The position numbers and the translations under genes were made by a program. The notes beneath the pieces are model-generated. The model saw nothing but the letters and a program-made list of their open reading frames with translations, was not told the DNA's origin and searched no databases. Shown here one piece after another: positions 23,808 through 32,306 of a DNA stretch of 64,000 nucleotides. The stretch spans positions 9,264 to 73,263 of the forward strand of contig JAEWGR010000092.1 of assembly GCA_023388195.1 (NCBI GenBank). Reading direction: 5' to 3'. The stretch comes from Bacillota bacterium. GTDB lineage: Bacteria > Bacillota > Negativicutes > Sporomusales > Sporomusaceae. Positions within the stretch are counted from its first letter, which is position 1; every line of letters starts with the position of its first letter.

Positions 23808-25058
23808 ATGAAGAAGGTTCTCATTATCGGTGGCGGAGCCGCCGGGTTATTGGCTGCTATCAGCGCTGCCCAACACGGTGCAGAAGTAACGATACTGGAA
23901 AAAATGAAAGATATTGGCCGGAAAATACTCATAACCGGTAAAGGCCGCTGTAACATAACCAATCATTGTGACCTTGCCGAATTGGTAAAGAATATGCCCG
24001 GTAACGGCGCATTTTTATATAGCGCATTTAATGCCTTCAGCAATCAGGATATTGTTGACATGCTGGAACAGGCCGGATTACCGACGAAAGTAGAGCGCGG
24101 CGGTCGTGTTTTTCCGGTTAGTGACCAGGCCAAAGATGTCATTAAAACCTTTGCTAAAGAATTGGCAAAGCTACATGTAGATGTAAAAACGGGACAAACT
24201 GTGAAAAAACTACTTTTTGCAAACGGTACTATTACCGGTGCAGCCACAGCCGACAGCGAGTTTCAGGCTGATGCTGTCATAATTGCGACAGGGGGAGCCT
24301 CCTATCCGGGTACAGGGTCTTCGGGAGATGGTTATCGTCTGGCCCAGGCAGCAGGGCACACGATTATACCAATTAAGCCATCGCTGGTACCGGTTGAGGT
24401 CGAAGAAGACTGGATCAGGGAACTGCAGGGCCTGTCGCTGAAAAACGTAACGGCAACCGTTTTGGGTAACGGCAAAAAAGCAGCCGAAGATTTTGGCGAA
24501 ATGCTTTTTACCCATTACGGCTTATCGGGCCCGATCATTTTATCACTGAGTAAAAAGGTTTCCGAACTATTGGCGGCAGCGCCCGCCCAGGAAGTAGCCA
24601 TTGAGATCAATCTCAAGCCCGCACTGTCTGCCGAAACCCTGGACAAGCGCCTGCAGCGGGATTTTACAAAATTCGCCCGGAAGCAACTAAAGAATTCCTT
24701 AAATGAATTATTACCGGCCAAGATAATACCGGTAATCATTGATTTGTCTTTTATTGATCCGGATAAATTTGTTCATCAGATTACGAAAGAAGAGCGCCTG
24801 CGTTTGCTGGAGGTATTACAGCATCTGTCATTTACTATATCCCGGACGCGGCCAGTGGCTGAAGCAATAGTAACGGCCGGCGGGGTCAGCACCAAAGAGC
24901 TTAACTCACGCACAATGGAGTCCAAACTGCTGCCAGGTCTGTTTTTTGCCGGTGAGGTTATTGATATTGACGGCTATACCGGTGGATTTAATCTGCAGGC
25001 AGCTTTTTCTTCCGGTTATGTGGCCGGTAAATATGCAGCCATGCAGGAGAATTTGTAA
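23808..25058 (+). CDS. HI0933-family flavoprotein (BaiN-like NAD(P)/FAD oxidoreductase)
   Basis: About 416 residues with the FAD motif KKVLIIGGGAAGLLAAISAA, the family motifs ITGKGRCNITN and GGASYPGTGSSGDGY, an inserted beta domain (about 190-340), and the C-terminal GLFFAGEVIDIDGYTGGFN. The physiological reaction of most members is unknown; one characterised relative reduces a bile-acid intermediate. The start is ATG 23808: the 7-codon upstream extension from TTG 23787 lacks a ribosome site and would displace the FAD motif from its usual N-terminal position. Confidence 0.9.
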   Translation: MKKVLIIGGGAAGLLAAISAAQHGAEVTILEKMKDIGRKILITGKGRCNITNHCDLAELVKNMPGNGAFLYSAFNAFSNQDIVDMLEQAGLPTKVERGGRVFPVSDQAKDVIKTFAKELAKLHVDVKTGQTVKKLLFANGTITGAATADSEFQADAVIIATGGASYPGTGSSGDGYRLAQAAGHTIIPIKPSLVPVEVEEDWIRELQGLSLKNVTATVLGNGKKAAEDFGEMLFTHYGLSGPIILSLSKKVSELLAAAPAQEVAIEINLKPALSAETLDKRLQRDFTKFARKQLKNSLNELLPAKIIPVIIDLSFIDPDKFVHQITKEERLRLLEVLQHLSFTISRTRPVAEAIVTAGGVSTKELNSRTMESKLLPGLFFAGEVIDIDGYTGGFNLQAAFSSGYVAGKYAAMQENL

Positions 25059-25079
25059 TTACACAAATGGGGGTGTGGT

Positions 25080-25637
25080 ATGGAGAACCGGAATCACAAG
25101 TTCCGCCGTCAGCAGTTTCTTACTGTTGACCGCTGGTTAATACGGCTCGCAACCATGGCAGTAGTTTTGCTTCTAATTGTACAGACGCTCCTCTTAAGCA
25201 GTGATGCCCGTAAATATCTTTCCCTTGTGGATAAGTTGGAAGGGGATCAGATCACATCGCCGGCGATCATGTATGCAGCCGATAGCCCCTGGCCTAATCC
25301 GGCTAAGGAAATGAATGTCGTGAATAAGGTTGTCACCCGCTCCATCCGCACCCTGCGGCCCAGTCAGAATATAACGATCCGTATGATTAACCCACCGGCC
25401 AGCGACGATGCAATTGTTACGGTAAATGGAGAAACAGGCGGCCGCTTTGGCAAAGGAAACGTCGAACTGACCGTGTATGACGGGGATTATGTTGAGATAG
25501 ATGCTGCGAAAATAAAGACACCTGTCCAGTTTATTATTGATACTCATCAGGGCAATATAGTAAACCCGGTCGATGGGATTATGCTGGAAAGCAAGAATAA
25601 TGTAATTGTGGTGGGCAAGGTTGTTTTTAAGCACTAA
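25080..25637 (+). CDS. Membrane-anchored protein of unknown function
   Basis: 185 residues: a basic N-terminus, one membrane helix (LATMAVVLLLIVQTLLL, about 23-39) and an external domain of about 145 residues rich in beta strands (ITIRMINPP, IVTVNGETGGRF, VELTVYDGDYVEIDAAKI). No family recognised. GGGGGTG lies just upstream of ATG 25080, 21 bp after the flavoprotein gene, so both may be co-transcribed. The same order near aroF/aroA cannot be compared without a search. Confidence 0.75.
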   Translation: MENRNHKFRRQQFLTVDRWLIRLATMAVVLLLIVQTLLLSSDARKYLSLVDKLEGDQITSPAIMYAADSPWPNPAKEMNVVNKVVTRSIRTLRPSQNITIRMINPPASDDAIVTVNGETGGRFGKGNVELTVYDGDYVEIDAAKIKTPVQFIIDTHQGNIVNPVDGIMLESKNNVIVVGKVVFKH

Positions 25638-25764
25638 CTGCTGGCAAGAGCCGGAAATTTGAAATATTAACAGAAATTTGGCATTAAAACACTAATTTTA
25701 AAGGAAAAATTCTTTGAGCAGGGAATATAAATAATACATTTTTGGATATTCGTGGAGGCCTGCT

Positions 25765-26775
25765 ATGATTATAATGATGAACGCGCCCACTATCGATCAA
25801 ATTAACCGGGTACTGGACAAACTCCGTCAACTTGGTCTGGACGGTCATTCGATTACCAGTTCGGATAAAACAATGATTACTGCCAGTGGAGACTTATCAG
25901 CCTGCCAGCCAGAGCTATATGAAAGAATGCCCGGTGTGGACCGGGTTGTTGTTGTCGAAACCCCCTATAAGCTGGCCAGCCGGGAGTTTCAGAAACAAAA
26001 CACAGTCGTCACCGTAGGTAAGGCCTGCTTTGGCGGCAGTACTATTCCCATTATTGCCGGGCCTTGTGCCATTGAGAGCTATAACCAGCTGTATCAGACA
26101 GGAGTTAGTGTAAAAGCAGCCGGAGCAGCTATGCTGCGGGGCGGAGCCTATAAACCACGCTCATCGCCTTACACCTTTCAGGGACTGGAGAAGGAAGGCC
26201 TGGAAATTATTCAAACAGTTGGCCGGGAAATCGGCCTGCCGATAGTTTCAGAGGTCACTGACCCGCGCAAAGTGGGATTAATCGCCGAATATGTTGATAT
26301 GCTGCAGGTAGGCACCCGGAATATGCAGAATTTCGTGCTATTGAAAGAAGTAGCCCTGGCAAAAAAACCGGTATTGCTTAAGCGCGGTCTCGCGGCGACC
26401 ATGGAAGAATGGCTCATGGCCGCCGAGTATATCATGTCAGGCGGCAATAATCAGGTGGTATTGTGCGAACGGGGCATCCGCACCTTTGAGACTTATACCC
26501 GCAATACCCTGGACCTGACCGCAGTCCCGGTTGTCAAATACCTGAGCCATTTACCTGTCATTGCCGATCCCAGTCATGGGACAGGCAACTGGCGCTGGGT
26601 AAACCCCATGGCCAAAGCCTCAGTAGCGGCCGGTGTGGATGGACTTTTAATTGAAGTGCATCCCTGCCCGGAAGAAGCCTTATCTGACGGACCACAATCA
26701 TTGACACCAGGCAATTTTCAACAGCTCATGACTGAGCTGAAGCCGTTAACCGCCGCCCTTGGCCGCTCATTATAA
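25765..26775 (+). CDS. aroF: 3-deoxy-7-phosphoheptulonate synthase (AroF type, ACT-like N-domain)
   Basis: The first enzyme of the shikimate pathway, joining PEP and erythrose-4-phosphate. 336 residues: residues 1-70 form a small ferredoxin-like regulatory domain, as in the Thermotoga-type enzyme, and the rest is the KDO8P/DAHP-synthase barrel with IIAGPCAIES, AAMLRGGAYKPRSSPYTFQG, KPVLLKRGLAAT and IADPSHGTG. GGAGGCC precedes ATG 25765. aroA follows after a repeat-bearing gap, so both act in chorismate synthesis. Confidence 0.95.
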   Translation: MIIMMNAPTIDQINRVLDKLRQLGLDGHSITSSDKTMITASGDLSACQPELYERMPGVDRVVVVETPYKLASREFQKQNTVVTVGKACFGGSTIPIIAGPCAIESYNQLYQTGVSVKAAGAAMLRGGAYKPRSSPYTFQGLEKEGLEIIQTVGREIGLPIVSEVTDPRKVGLIAEYVDMLQVGTRNMQNFVLLKEVALAKKPVLLKRGLAATMEEWLMAAEYIMSGGNNQVVLCERGIRTFETYTRNTLDLTAVPVVKYLSHLPVIADPSHGTGNWRWVNPMAKASVAAGVDGLLIEVHPCPEEALSDGPQSLTPGNFQQLMTELKPLTAALGRSL

Positions 26776-26783
26776 GAAAAGAC

Positions 26784-26829
26784 TACCGCCCGGCTTTTCT
26801 CCTGCGGAACGCTTTTTCCGGCAATGGCC
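26784..26829 (+). repeat. Dispersed intergenic repeat, block A (second copy)
   Basis: Exact reverse complement of 3281-3326 (46 bp). About 60 bp further on, CCGCAGTTTATCAGG (from 26889) repeats the sequence following block B at 16451. The gap 26776-27031 holds no gene; an ATTAGCC/GGCTAAT inverted repeat (26978-27002) lies just before aroA. Confidence 0.8.
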
Positions 26830-27031
26830 GCTGCGTTACCGGGGTTGCGTGGGCTCCTGCCGCTTGCTCTAGCCAGGCATTGCTTCCCCGCAGTTTATCA
26901 GGATTTTTAGCCTTTCAAAACTTATAAATTCTTACTTATGATCAAAGAGATGATAATTTCGGCAGGTGAAAACCGCATTAGCCTTTCATGCACAGGCTAA
27001 TACTAAAAACATCGGGAAGAGGGATATAATT

Positions 27032-28330
27032 ATGGGAGAAGTCGTTAAAGTAACCCCAACCACGGGCTTACTGGGAACAATACACATTCCCGGTGACAAG
27101 TCAATATCGCACCGCAGTGTAATGCTAGCCGGGCTTGCTGATTCGCCGGTAAAAGTTACCAACTTTCTGAATGCTGCCGACTGCCGGTCAACCATTGCCT
27201 GTATGCAGGCGCTGGGGGTTACGGTGGAGCAGGATGAAAAGGGACAGTTAACCATTACCGGGAATGGTTTTTACGGCTTAAGGGAACCGGAAACGGTACT
27301 TGATGCCGGCAATTCCGGCACTACCATAAGACTGATGACCGGCCTGCTTGGTGCCCAGTCTTTTTTCAGCGTTATGACAGGTGACGACTCCCTGCGCCAA
27401 CGGCCCATGGCCCGGGTGATAACGCCGCTGGCAAAAATGGGCTTGCAGATACTGGGGCGTGAACAGTCCCGTTATGCACCACTGGCTATTATCCCGGCAA
27501 AAGAGATTACCGGGATTGAGTACAATATGCCTGTTGCCAGTGCCCAGGTCAAATCGGCTATTCTGCTGGCAGCGTTATATGCCGGCAGTCCCACCGTAAT
27601 CACAGAGCCTATGCCGTCGCGCGACCATACAGAGCGAATGTTTGAAACCTTTGGGGTTCCGGTGCAGCGTACCGGCAATACCATTACCCTGAATCCGGTA
27701 CAAAAACTCACTGCTCCGGCATTAATCAATGTACCTGGTGACATCAGCTCGGCTGCTTTTTGGCTGGTGGCCGCTTCCATCATTCCCAATAGCCAGCTTA
27801 CCCTGGTTAATGTCGGCATTAACCCGACCCGGACCGGTATTCTTGATATTTTGCAAGCAATGGGAGCAGATATTGCCATTGTGAATGAGCGGTGGAGCGG
27901 GCGCGAGCCGGTAGCCGATATTATTGTAAAATCAGCCCGGTTAAAGGGCACTACCATCGGGCCGGAAATTATCCCGCGGCTGATTGATGAAATCCCGGTA
28001 CTGGCCGTAGCCGCTTTATTTGCTGAAGGCCAAACAGTAGTCCAGGGGGCCGAAGAGCTTAGAGTTAAGGAGACCGACCGGCTCAAGGCCGTTTCGCTGG
28101 AATTAAGTAAATTGGGAGCACAAATTACGGAAACCCCGGATGGGCTAATTATTGACGGCCCGCAAAAATTGAATTTTTCCGCTTGCTATTCCCATCATGA
28201 TCACCGGATGGCCATGGCCCTGGCCGTTGCGGGCCTGGCGGCGCAAGGGGTTGAAATAGCCGAAGCAGCTTGTGTTAACATTTCATATCCTGATTTTTTT
28301 GCTGTTATTACAGGGCTAAGGCAGGACTAA
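27032..28330 (+). CDS. aroA: 3-phosphoshikimate 1-carboxyvinyltransferase (EPSP synthase)
   Basis: Sixth step of the shikimate pathway. 432 residues, the normal length, with IPGDKSISHRSVMLAGLA, LDAGNSGTTIRLMTGLLG, the PEP-site ELRVKETDRL and HHDHRMAMALAVAGL. ATG 27032 (AAGAGGG about 9 nt upstream) is preferred; an in-frame GTG at 26966 would add 22 residues before the usual start and overlaps a hairpin. It is followed 13 bp later by cmk. NAATGG-type motifs suggest a class II-like enzyme, but subclass was not settled. Confidence 0.95.
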   Translation: MGEVVKVTPTTGLLGTIHIPGDKSISHRSVMLAGLADSPVKVTNFLNAADCRSTIACMQALGVTVEQDEKGQLTITGNGFYGLREPETVLDAGNSGTTIRLMTGLLGAQSFFSVMTGDDSLRQRPMARVITPLAKMGLQILGREQSRYAPLAIIPAKEITGIEYNMPVASAQVKSAILLAALYAGSPTVITEPMPSRDHTERMFETFGVPVQRTGNTITLNPVQKLTAPALINVPGDISSAAFWLVAASIIPNSQLTLVNVGINPTRTGILDILQAMGADIAIVNERWSGREPVADIIVKSARLKGTTIGPEIIPRLIDEIPVLAVAALFAEGQTVVQGAEELRVKETDRLKAVSLELSKLGAQITETPDGLIIDGPQKLNFSACYSHHDHRMAMALAVAGLAAQGVEIAEAACVNISYPDFFAVITGLRQD

Positions 28331-28343
28331 TAGGAGGCCATTT

Positions 28344-29018
28344 ATGAAGCGCTTAATTATTGCAATTGACGGACCGGCAGGGGCAGGTAAAAGCACGGTA
28401 GCCAAACTGGCTGCTCAACAGCTGGGTTATACCTATATTGACACCGGGGCGATGTACCGGGCTGTTGCCTGGCAGGTTTTGCAGTCAGGCCTCGAACCTG
28501 ATAATGAAACAGTGGCCGCGCTGGCGGCTAACCTTGATTTGAAACTGACATATGTAAACGGTAAAACAGCGGTAGCTGTTAACAGTCAGGACATTACCGA
28601 AGCCATCCGTACCCCGGAGGTCAGCCGCCTGGTCTCAAAGGTGGCACAAGTCCAGGCACTTAGGGAAATTATGCTTACTCTGCAGCGGGGGCTGGCCGCA
28701 GAAGGCGGGGTTGTTATGGATGGCCGGGATATTGGCACACATGTTTTACCCGACGCCGACATAAAGATATTTTTAACAGCATCCATTACCGAACGGGCTA
28801 AACGGCGATGGCAGGAACTAACAGCCAAAGGTTATACTATTGAATTAACTGAACTGGAAAATGAAATCAAGTGCCGTGACAAAGCCGATTGCGAACGCGA
28901 GTTTGCCCCACTGGTCGCAGCAGTTGATGCCGTTTTCATTGATACTACCGAGCTATCTATTCCGGCTACTGTTGAAAAAATACTGGAGCTTTGCAAGGAG
29001 AGACAGGAATGTGTATAA
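28344..29018 (+). CDS. cmk: Cytidylate kinase
   Basis: Phosphorylates CMP and dCMP. 224 residues with P-loop IDGPAGAGKSTVAKL, IDTGAMYRAVAW and the conserved VVMDGRDIGTHVLPDADIKI; the ERAKRRWQEL lid follows. Its end overlaps the start of plsC by 8 bp. The aroA-cmk-plsC-(ispH-rpsA) order is widespread in Firmicutes; here a two-component system and transporter are inserted before ispH. Confidence 0.96.
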   Translation: MKRLIIAIDGPAGAGKSTVAKLAAQQLGYTYIDTGAMYRAVAWQVLQSGLEPDNETVAALAANLDLKLTYVNGKTAVAVNSQDITEAIRTPEVSRLVSKVAQVQALREIMLTLQRGLAAEGGVVMDGRDIGTHVLPDADIKIFLTASITERAKRRWQELTAKGYTIELTELENEIKCRDKADCEREFAPLVAAVDAVFIDTTELSIPATVEKILELCKERQECV

Positions 29019-29616
29019 TTTTTTGTGCTTACTGTTAGGGGCTATTTTTTCGATATTTTTTCGTTGGAAAGTAATTGGCGCTGAAAATATTCCGGCCGCA
29101 GGCGGTGTCATTATTGCGGCCAATCACGTAAGTCTCTGGGATCCACCGGTTCTTGGCGCTGCCATACCCCGGCGGATTCATTTTATGGCTAAAGAAGAGC
29201 TTTTTGCTAATCCTGTTTTCAGCTGGCTGATTACCAACCTGGGTGCCTTTCCTGTCAAGCGCGGCATCGCCGACAGGACAGCAATTCGTACTGCCTTATC
29301 GCTGCTGGAAAACGGCTCGGTTCTGGGCTTGTTTCCTGAAGGCACCCGCAGCAAAACCGGAGTTTTGGGCGCCCCCGAACCCGGCCTCGCCATGCTGGCC
29401 ATAAAAGCCGGCGTCCCGGTTGTACCGGCTGCCATCGTCGGTACTAACAAAGTGTTGCGGGACGGACATATATTCCCTCAATTCAGGGTGATATTCGGTA
29501 AACCACTTTCCCTGGCCAGGGATACGGCCGGTAAAGACAGCCTGGATGTGTTAAGCGGCAAGGTAATGGGGGAGATTGACCGCTTGCTTAAGGGAGAAAG
29601 CGGTATCGCAAAATAA
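29011..29616 (+). CDS. plsC: 1-acyl-sn-glycerol-3-phosphate acyltransferase
   Basis: About 201 residues; makes phosphatidic acid at the inner membrane. The acyltransferase motifs are NHVSLWDPP (HX4D), then GAFPVKRG, LFPEGTRS and a late VPAAIVGTN. The frame is open further upstream, but GTG 29011 has AAGGAG at 28995-29000 and gives the usual N-terminus with a hydrophobic segment (FLCLLLGAIFSIFFRW). Works with plsY (42426) and gpsA (43056) in phospholipid synthesis. Confidence 0.93.
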   Translation: MYNFLCLLLGAIFSIFFRWKVIGAENIPAAGGVIIAANHVSLWDPPVLGAAIPRRIHFMAKEELFANPVFSWLITNLGAFPVKRGIADRTAIRTALSLLENGSVLGLFPEGTRSKTGVLGAPEPGLAMLAIKAGVPVVPAAIVGTNKVLRDGHIFPQFRVIFGKPLSLARDTAGKDSLDVLSGKVMGEIDRLLKGESGIAK

Positions 29617-29631
29617 GCAGGTGAAGCGGGT

Positions 29632-31356
29632 ATGGATAACAGCACAATTGAGCTTCTGGACGGCAATTTATCGGTAGTACTGGTACAACGTATCGCCATC
29701 ATTGCCGTTTTTGCCTATGTACTATCACATACACAAGTATTTCGCCTGCTATTTAAGGAAAGTACGACCTACCGGGAGAAGCTGATCCTAATATTGGTTT
29801 TTTCCTTAGTTTCCATTGCGGGTACCTATTTTGGCATACCGATAGAAGGTGCTCTGGCCAATGTCCGTGATACCGGTACGATTGTGGCCGGTCTGTTAGC
29901 CGGCCCGCTGGTAGGTACTGTTACCGGACTGATCAGCGGCCTGCACCGCATGTATCTGGAAGGATTTACAGCGGTGCAATGCGGGGTTACAACCATGATC
30001 GGCGGTATGCTGGCCGGATATATCCATATAAAAACAAAACCTAAAAACCCCGAATGGATCACCGGGATGATAACCGGTGTCGGGGTCATACTGCTCAGTA
30101 TGGGACTTATTCTGTTATTTGCCAAACCTTATGATGCCGCCCAGTCACTTGTGGCCCGCATCATTGTGCCAATGTCACTGGCCAACGCCATAGGTATTGC
30201 AATTTTTATGATGATTATGCATAATGCCAGAGAACATCAGACTAAGATCGCCGCGTTGCAAACCCATAAGGCTTTAAAGATTGCCAATGCGACCTTGCCG
30301 CATTTCCGTCAGGGGCTGAATCCGGAATCGGCCGAGAAGGTGGCTATGAACATCCTGACTATGACTTCAGCCGCAGCGGTCGCTATTACGGACCTCAAAC
30401 AGGCTTTGACTCATATTGGTCTGGGGAGTGATCACCACGCCAAAGGCAAGCAGGTGTTTACTAAACTCACAAAATCCTGCTTACAGCGGAGGCAGATTAC
30501 GGTTGCCCAAACCCAGGCCGAAATTGGCTGCCATGTTCCTGCCTGCCCGCTTAAATCAGCCATAGTGGTGCCACTATACTGCCGGGACGATCTGGTGGGC
30601 ACGTTAAAGATCTATTATGCCCGGGAAGAAGCATTAACAGCGCTGGATATCGAGTTTGCCCAAGGGTTAGGGCAGGTATTCAGTACGCAGCTCGAGCTGG
30701 CAGCTTTGCAGCATAAGGCTGAGTTAACGGCCAAAGCTGAACTTAAAGCCCTCAGGGCCCAAATTAATCCCCATTTCTTATTTAATGCCTTAAATACTAT
30801 TGTTTCCTTCTGCCGGACTAATCCGGAAAACGCCCGTAATCTGTTGATTGAACTGAGTGAGTTTTTCCGCCGCAGCCTGAAGTCGACCCGTGATTTTGTA
30901 ACCCTCAAAGAAGAGCTGGAGCACGTTGAATCCTATCTGACCCTGGAACAGGCGCGTTTTGGCCAGAGGCTGGTTATAAAGCAGCATATTGCCGCAGATA
31001 CATTGGCAATATTAATTCCCGCCTTTATTCTGCAGCCTTTGGTTGAAAATGCGGTTAAACACGGGCTGTTAGCCAAAGCTAACGGGGGCACTGTAGAACT
31101 TACTGCCCAAAAAAGCGGACACCAGCTTATCCTGGCTATAAGTGACACCGGTCTGGGCATACCAACGGCCATCAAAGAGCAAATACTGGAATATGGCTAC
31201 GGCAAAGGGGCCGGGGTAGGTCTGACCAATGTGAGCGAGCGGCTGAAGGCTATTTACGGGTCTAAGCATTCCCTGATTATTAATAGTATGGAAGGCCGGG
31301 GGACAACAGTAATCCTTCATATTCCCATTGATGCGGAGGTTATGGTTAATGGCTAA
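29632..31356 (+). CDS. LytS/BtsS-type sensor histidine kinase
   Basis: 574 residues. The N-terminal part is a 5TMR-LYT membrane sensor of about six segments (to about residue 200) with GTYFGIPIEGALANVRDTG and LAGPLVGTVTGLISGLHRM. A GAF-like domain follows (about 220-360, with a GCHVPACPL Cys motif). The kinase has the phospho-acceptor His in INPHFLFNALNTI (about 380), N-box LQPLVENAVKHG and G-box ISDTGLGIP. Overlaps the response-regulator gene by 8 bp. With the adjacent CstA-family transporter it resembles BtsS, a pyruvate sensor in E. coli; the ligand here is inferred. Confidence 0.9.
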   Translation: MDNSTIELLDGNLSVVLVQRIAIIAVFAYVLSHTQVFRLLFKESTTYREKLILILVFSLVSIAGTYFGIPIEGALANVRDTGTIVAGLLAGPLVGTVTGLISGLHRMYLEGFTAVQCGVTTMIGGMLAGYIHIKTKPKNPEWITGMITGVGVILLSMGLILLFAKPYDAAQSLVARIIVPMSLANAIGIAIFMMIMHNAREHQTKIAALQTHKALKIANATLPHFRQGLNPESAEKVAMNILTMTSAAAVAITDLKQALTHIGLGSDHHAKGKQVFTKLTKSCLQRRQITVAQTQAEIGCHVPACPLKSAIVVPLYCRDDLVGTLKIYYAREEALTALDIEFAQGLGQVFSTQLELAALQHKAELTAKAELKALRAQINPHFLFNALNTIVSFCRTNPENARNLLIELSEFFRRSLKSTRDFVTLKEELEHVESYLTLEQARFGQRLVIKQHIAADTLAILIPAFILQPLVENAVKHGLLAKANGGTVELTAQKSGHQLILAISDTGLGIPTAIKEQILEYGYGKGAGVGLTNVSERLKAIYGSKHSLIINSMEGRGTTVILHIPIDAEVMVNG

Positions 31357-32116
31357 CCAGGTACGTCCAATAAAAGTAATGGTGATTGATGATGAGGAAC
31401 CAGCCCGGAGCGAATTGCGCTATTTATTGGAGAAATTCGAGGATATTGACATTATCGGCGAGTTTGACAGTGGTGAGGAAGCCAGCAGGGCTATAGAGGC
31501 CCTTATGCCGCAGGTAATCTTTGTTGATATTGAAATGCCGGGTTTAAGTGGGATTCAAACCGCTGAAAGGGTTATTAATTGCCCGACAGTGCCGCTGGTG
31601 GTCTTTGCCACAGCGCATGAGGAGTTCGCGGTAAAAGCGTTTGAGCTTAATGCCGCCGATTACTTATTGAAGCCGTTTTCTGCCAAAAGGATAACCAACT
31701 GCATCCATAAAGTCCGCAGCCTCCTGACTGAAACAAGGGCGGCAGCGCAAAACAAGCGTGACACCGGGAGTATACAGCCTCACAGCCTGCCCAAGCTTGC
31801 TATCGAGCATAATGGCAAAGCCTATGTAATTGATACCAGGGATATTATCGCTGTCTACTGTACAGAAGGCCAGCTGGCCATACAGCTGGCAGAAAAATGC
31901 TATTATTCGAACATGTCGCTGCAGGATCTCCAGGCCCGGCTTGATGGCCGCTTATTCTTCCGGACCCATCGTGCTTATCTGGTTAATATTGAAAAAATCA
32001 GAGAACTGATTCCCTGGTTTAATGGCACCTACAATCTGATTCTAGAGGGCTTTGGCCGGGATGTGCCTGTCAGCCGCCAGCAGGTTCCCAAACTAAAAAA
32101 AATATTTGGCTTATAA
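31349..32116 (+). CDS. LytTR-family response regulator (BtsR/LytR-like)
   Basis: 255 residues: a receiver domain with VMVIDDEEPARSEL and the phosphorylated Asp in VIFVDIEMPGLSG, Lys in LLKPFSAK, then a C-terminal LytTR DNA-binding domain (IIAVYCTEGQLAIQL, FFRTHRAYLVNIEKI, VPVSRQQVPKLKK). ATG 31349 follows GCGGAGGT and overlaps the kinase stop (ATGGCTAA); the longer frame from 31328 is unlikely. A terminator lies between it and cstA, so its target could be the cstA promoter. Confidence 0.93.
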   Translation: MANQVRPIKVMVIDDEEPARSELRYLLEKFEDIDIIGEFDSGEEASRAIEALMPQVIFVDIEMPGLSGIQTAERVINCPTVPLVVFATAHEEFAVKAFELNAADYLLKPFSAKRITNCIHKVRSLLTETRAAAQNKRDTGSIQPHSLPKLAIEHNGKAYVIDTRDIIAVYCTEGQLAIQLAEKCYYSNMSLQDLQARLDGRLFFRTHRAYLVNIEKIRELIPWFNGTYNLILEGFGRDVPVSRQQVPKLKKIFGL

Positions 32117-32152
32117 AATTGTGTAACAATGTACAGTAAGCCGCTGCTATTG

Positions 32153-32186
32153 ACCAGGATGCCAGTGTATTTCATCCTGGTTTTTT
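32153..32186 (+). terminator. Intrinsic terminator of the two-component operon
   Basis: ACCAGGATG / CATCCTGGT stem (32153-32161, 32173-32181) with an 11-nt loop and a T-tract. Confidence 0.8.
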
Positions 32187-32206
32187 GTCATTTCACAGGC
32201 TACATA

Positions 32207-32236
32207 TTGCCTGGATTTTTATGTATATTGTATTAT
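32207..32236 (+). promoter_or_regulatory. Candidate promoter of the CstA-family gene
   Basis: TTGCCT (32207-32212), 18 bp, TATTAT (32231-32236). A weak -35 and its nearness to a LytTR regulator gene would fit an activated promoter. LytTR direct repeats were looked for and not clearly seen. Confidence 0.4.
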
Positions 32237-32306
32237 TTAAATAGACAGAGTAGTTTGAGAAAGGAGGTTTGCTGTCAATTCATTTATTTTGAAAGGGGGA
32301 CTACTA

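Noticed and set aside
25638..25764. T-box or other leader before aroF
   Set aside because: The gap is only 127 bp; no T-box sequence, specifier hairpin or terminator was found.
26966..27031. Longer N-terminus of AroA from GTG 26966
   Set aside because: It would add 22 residues before the usual start and covers an inverted repeat; ATG 27032 has the better ribosome site and family length.
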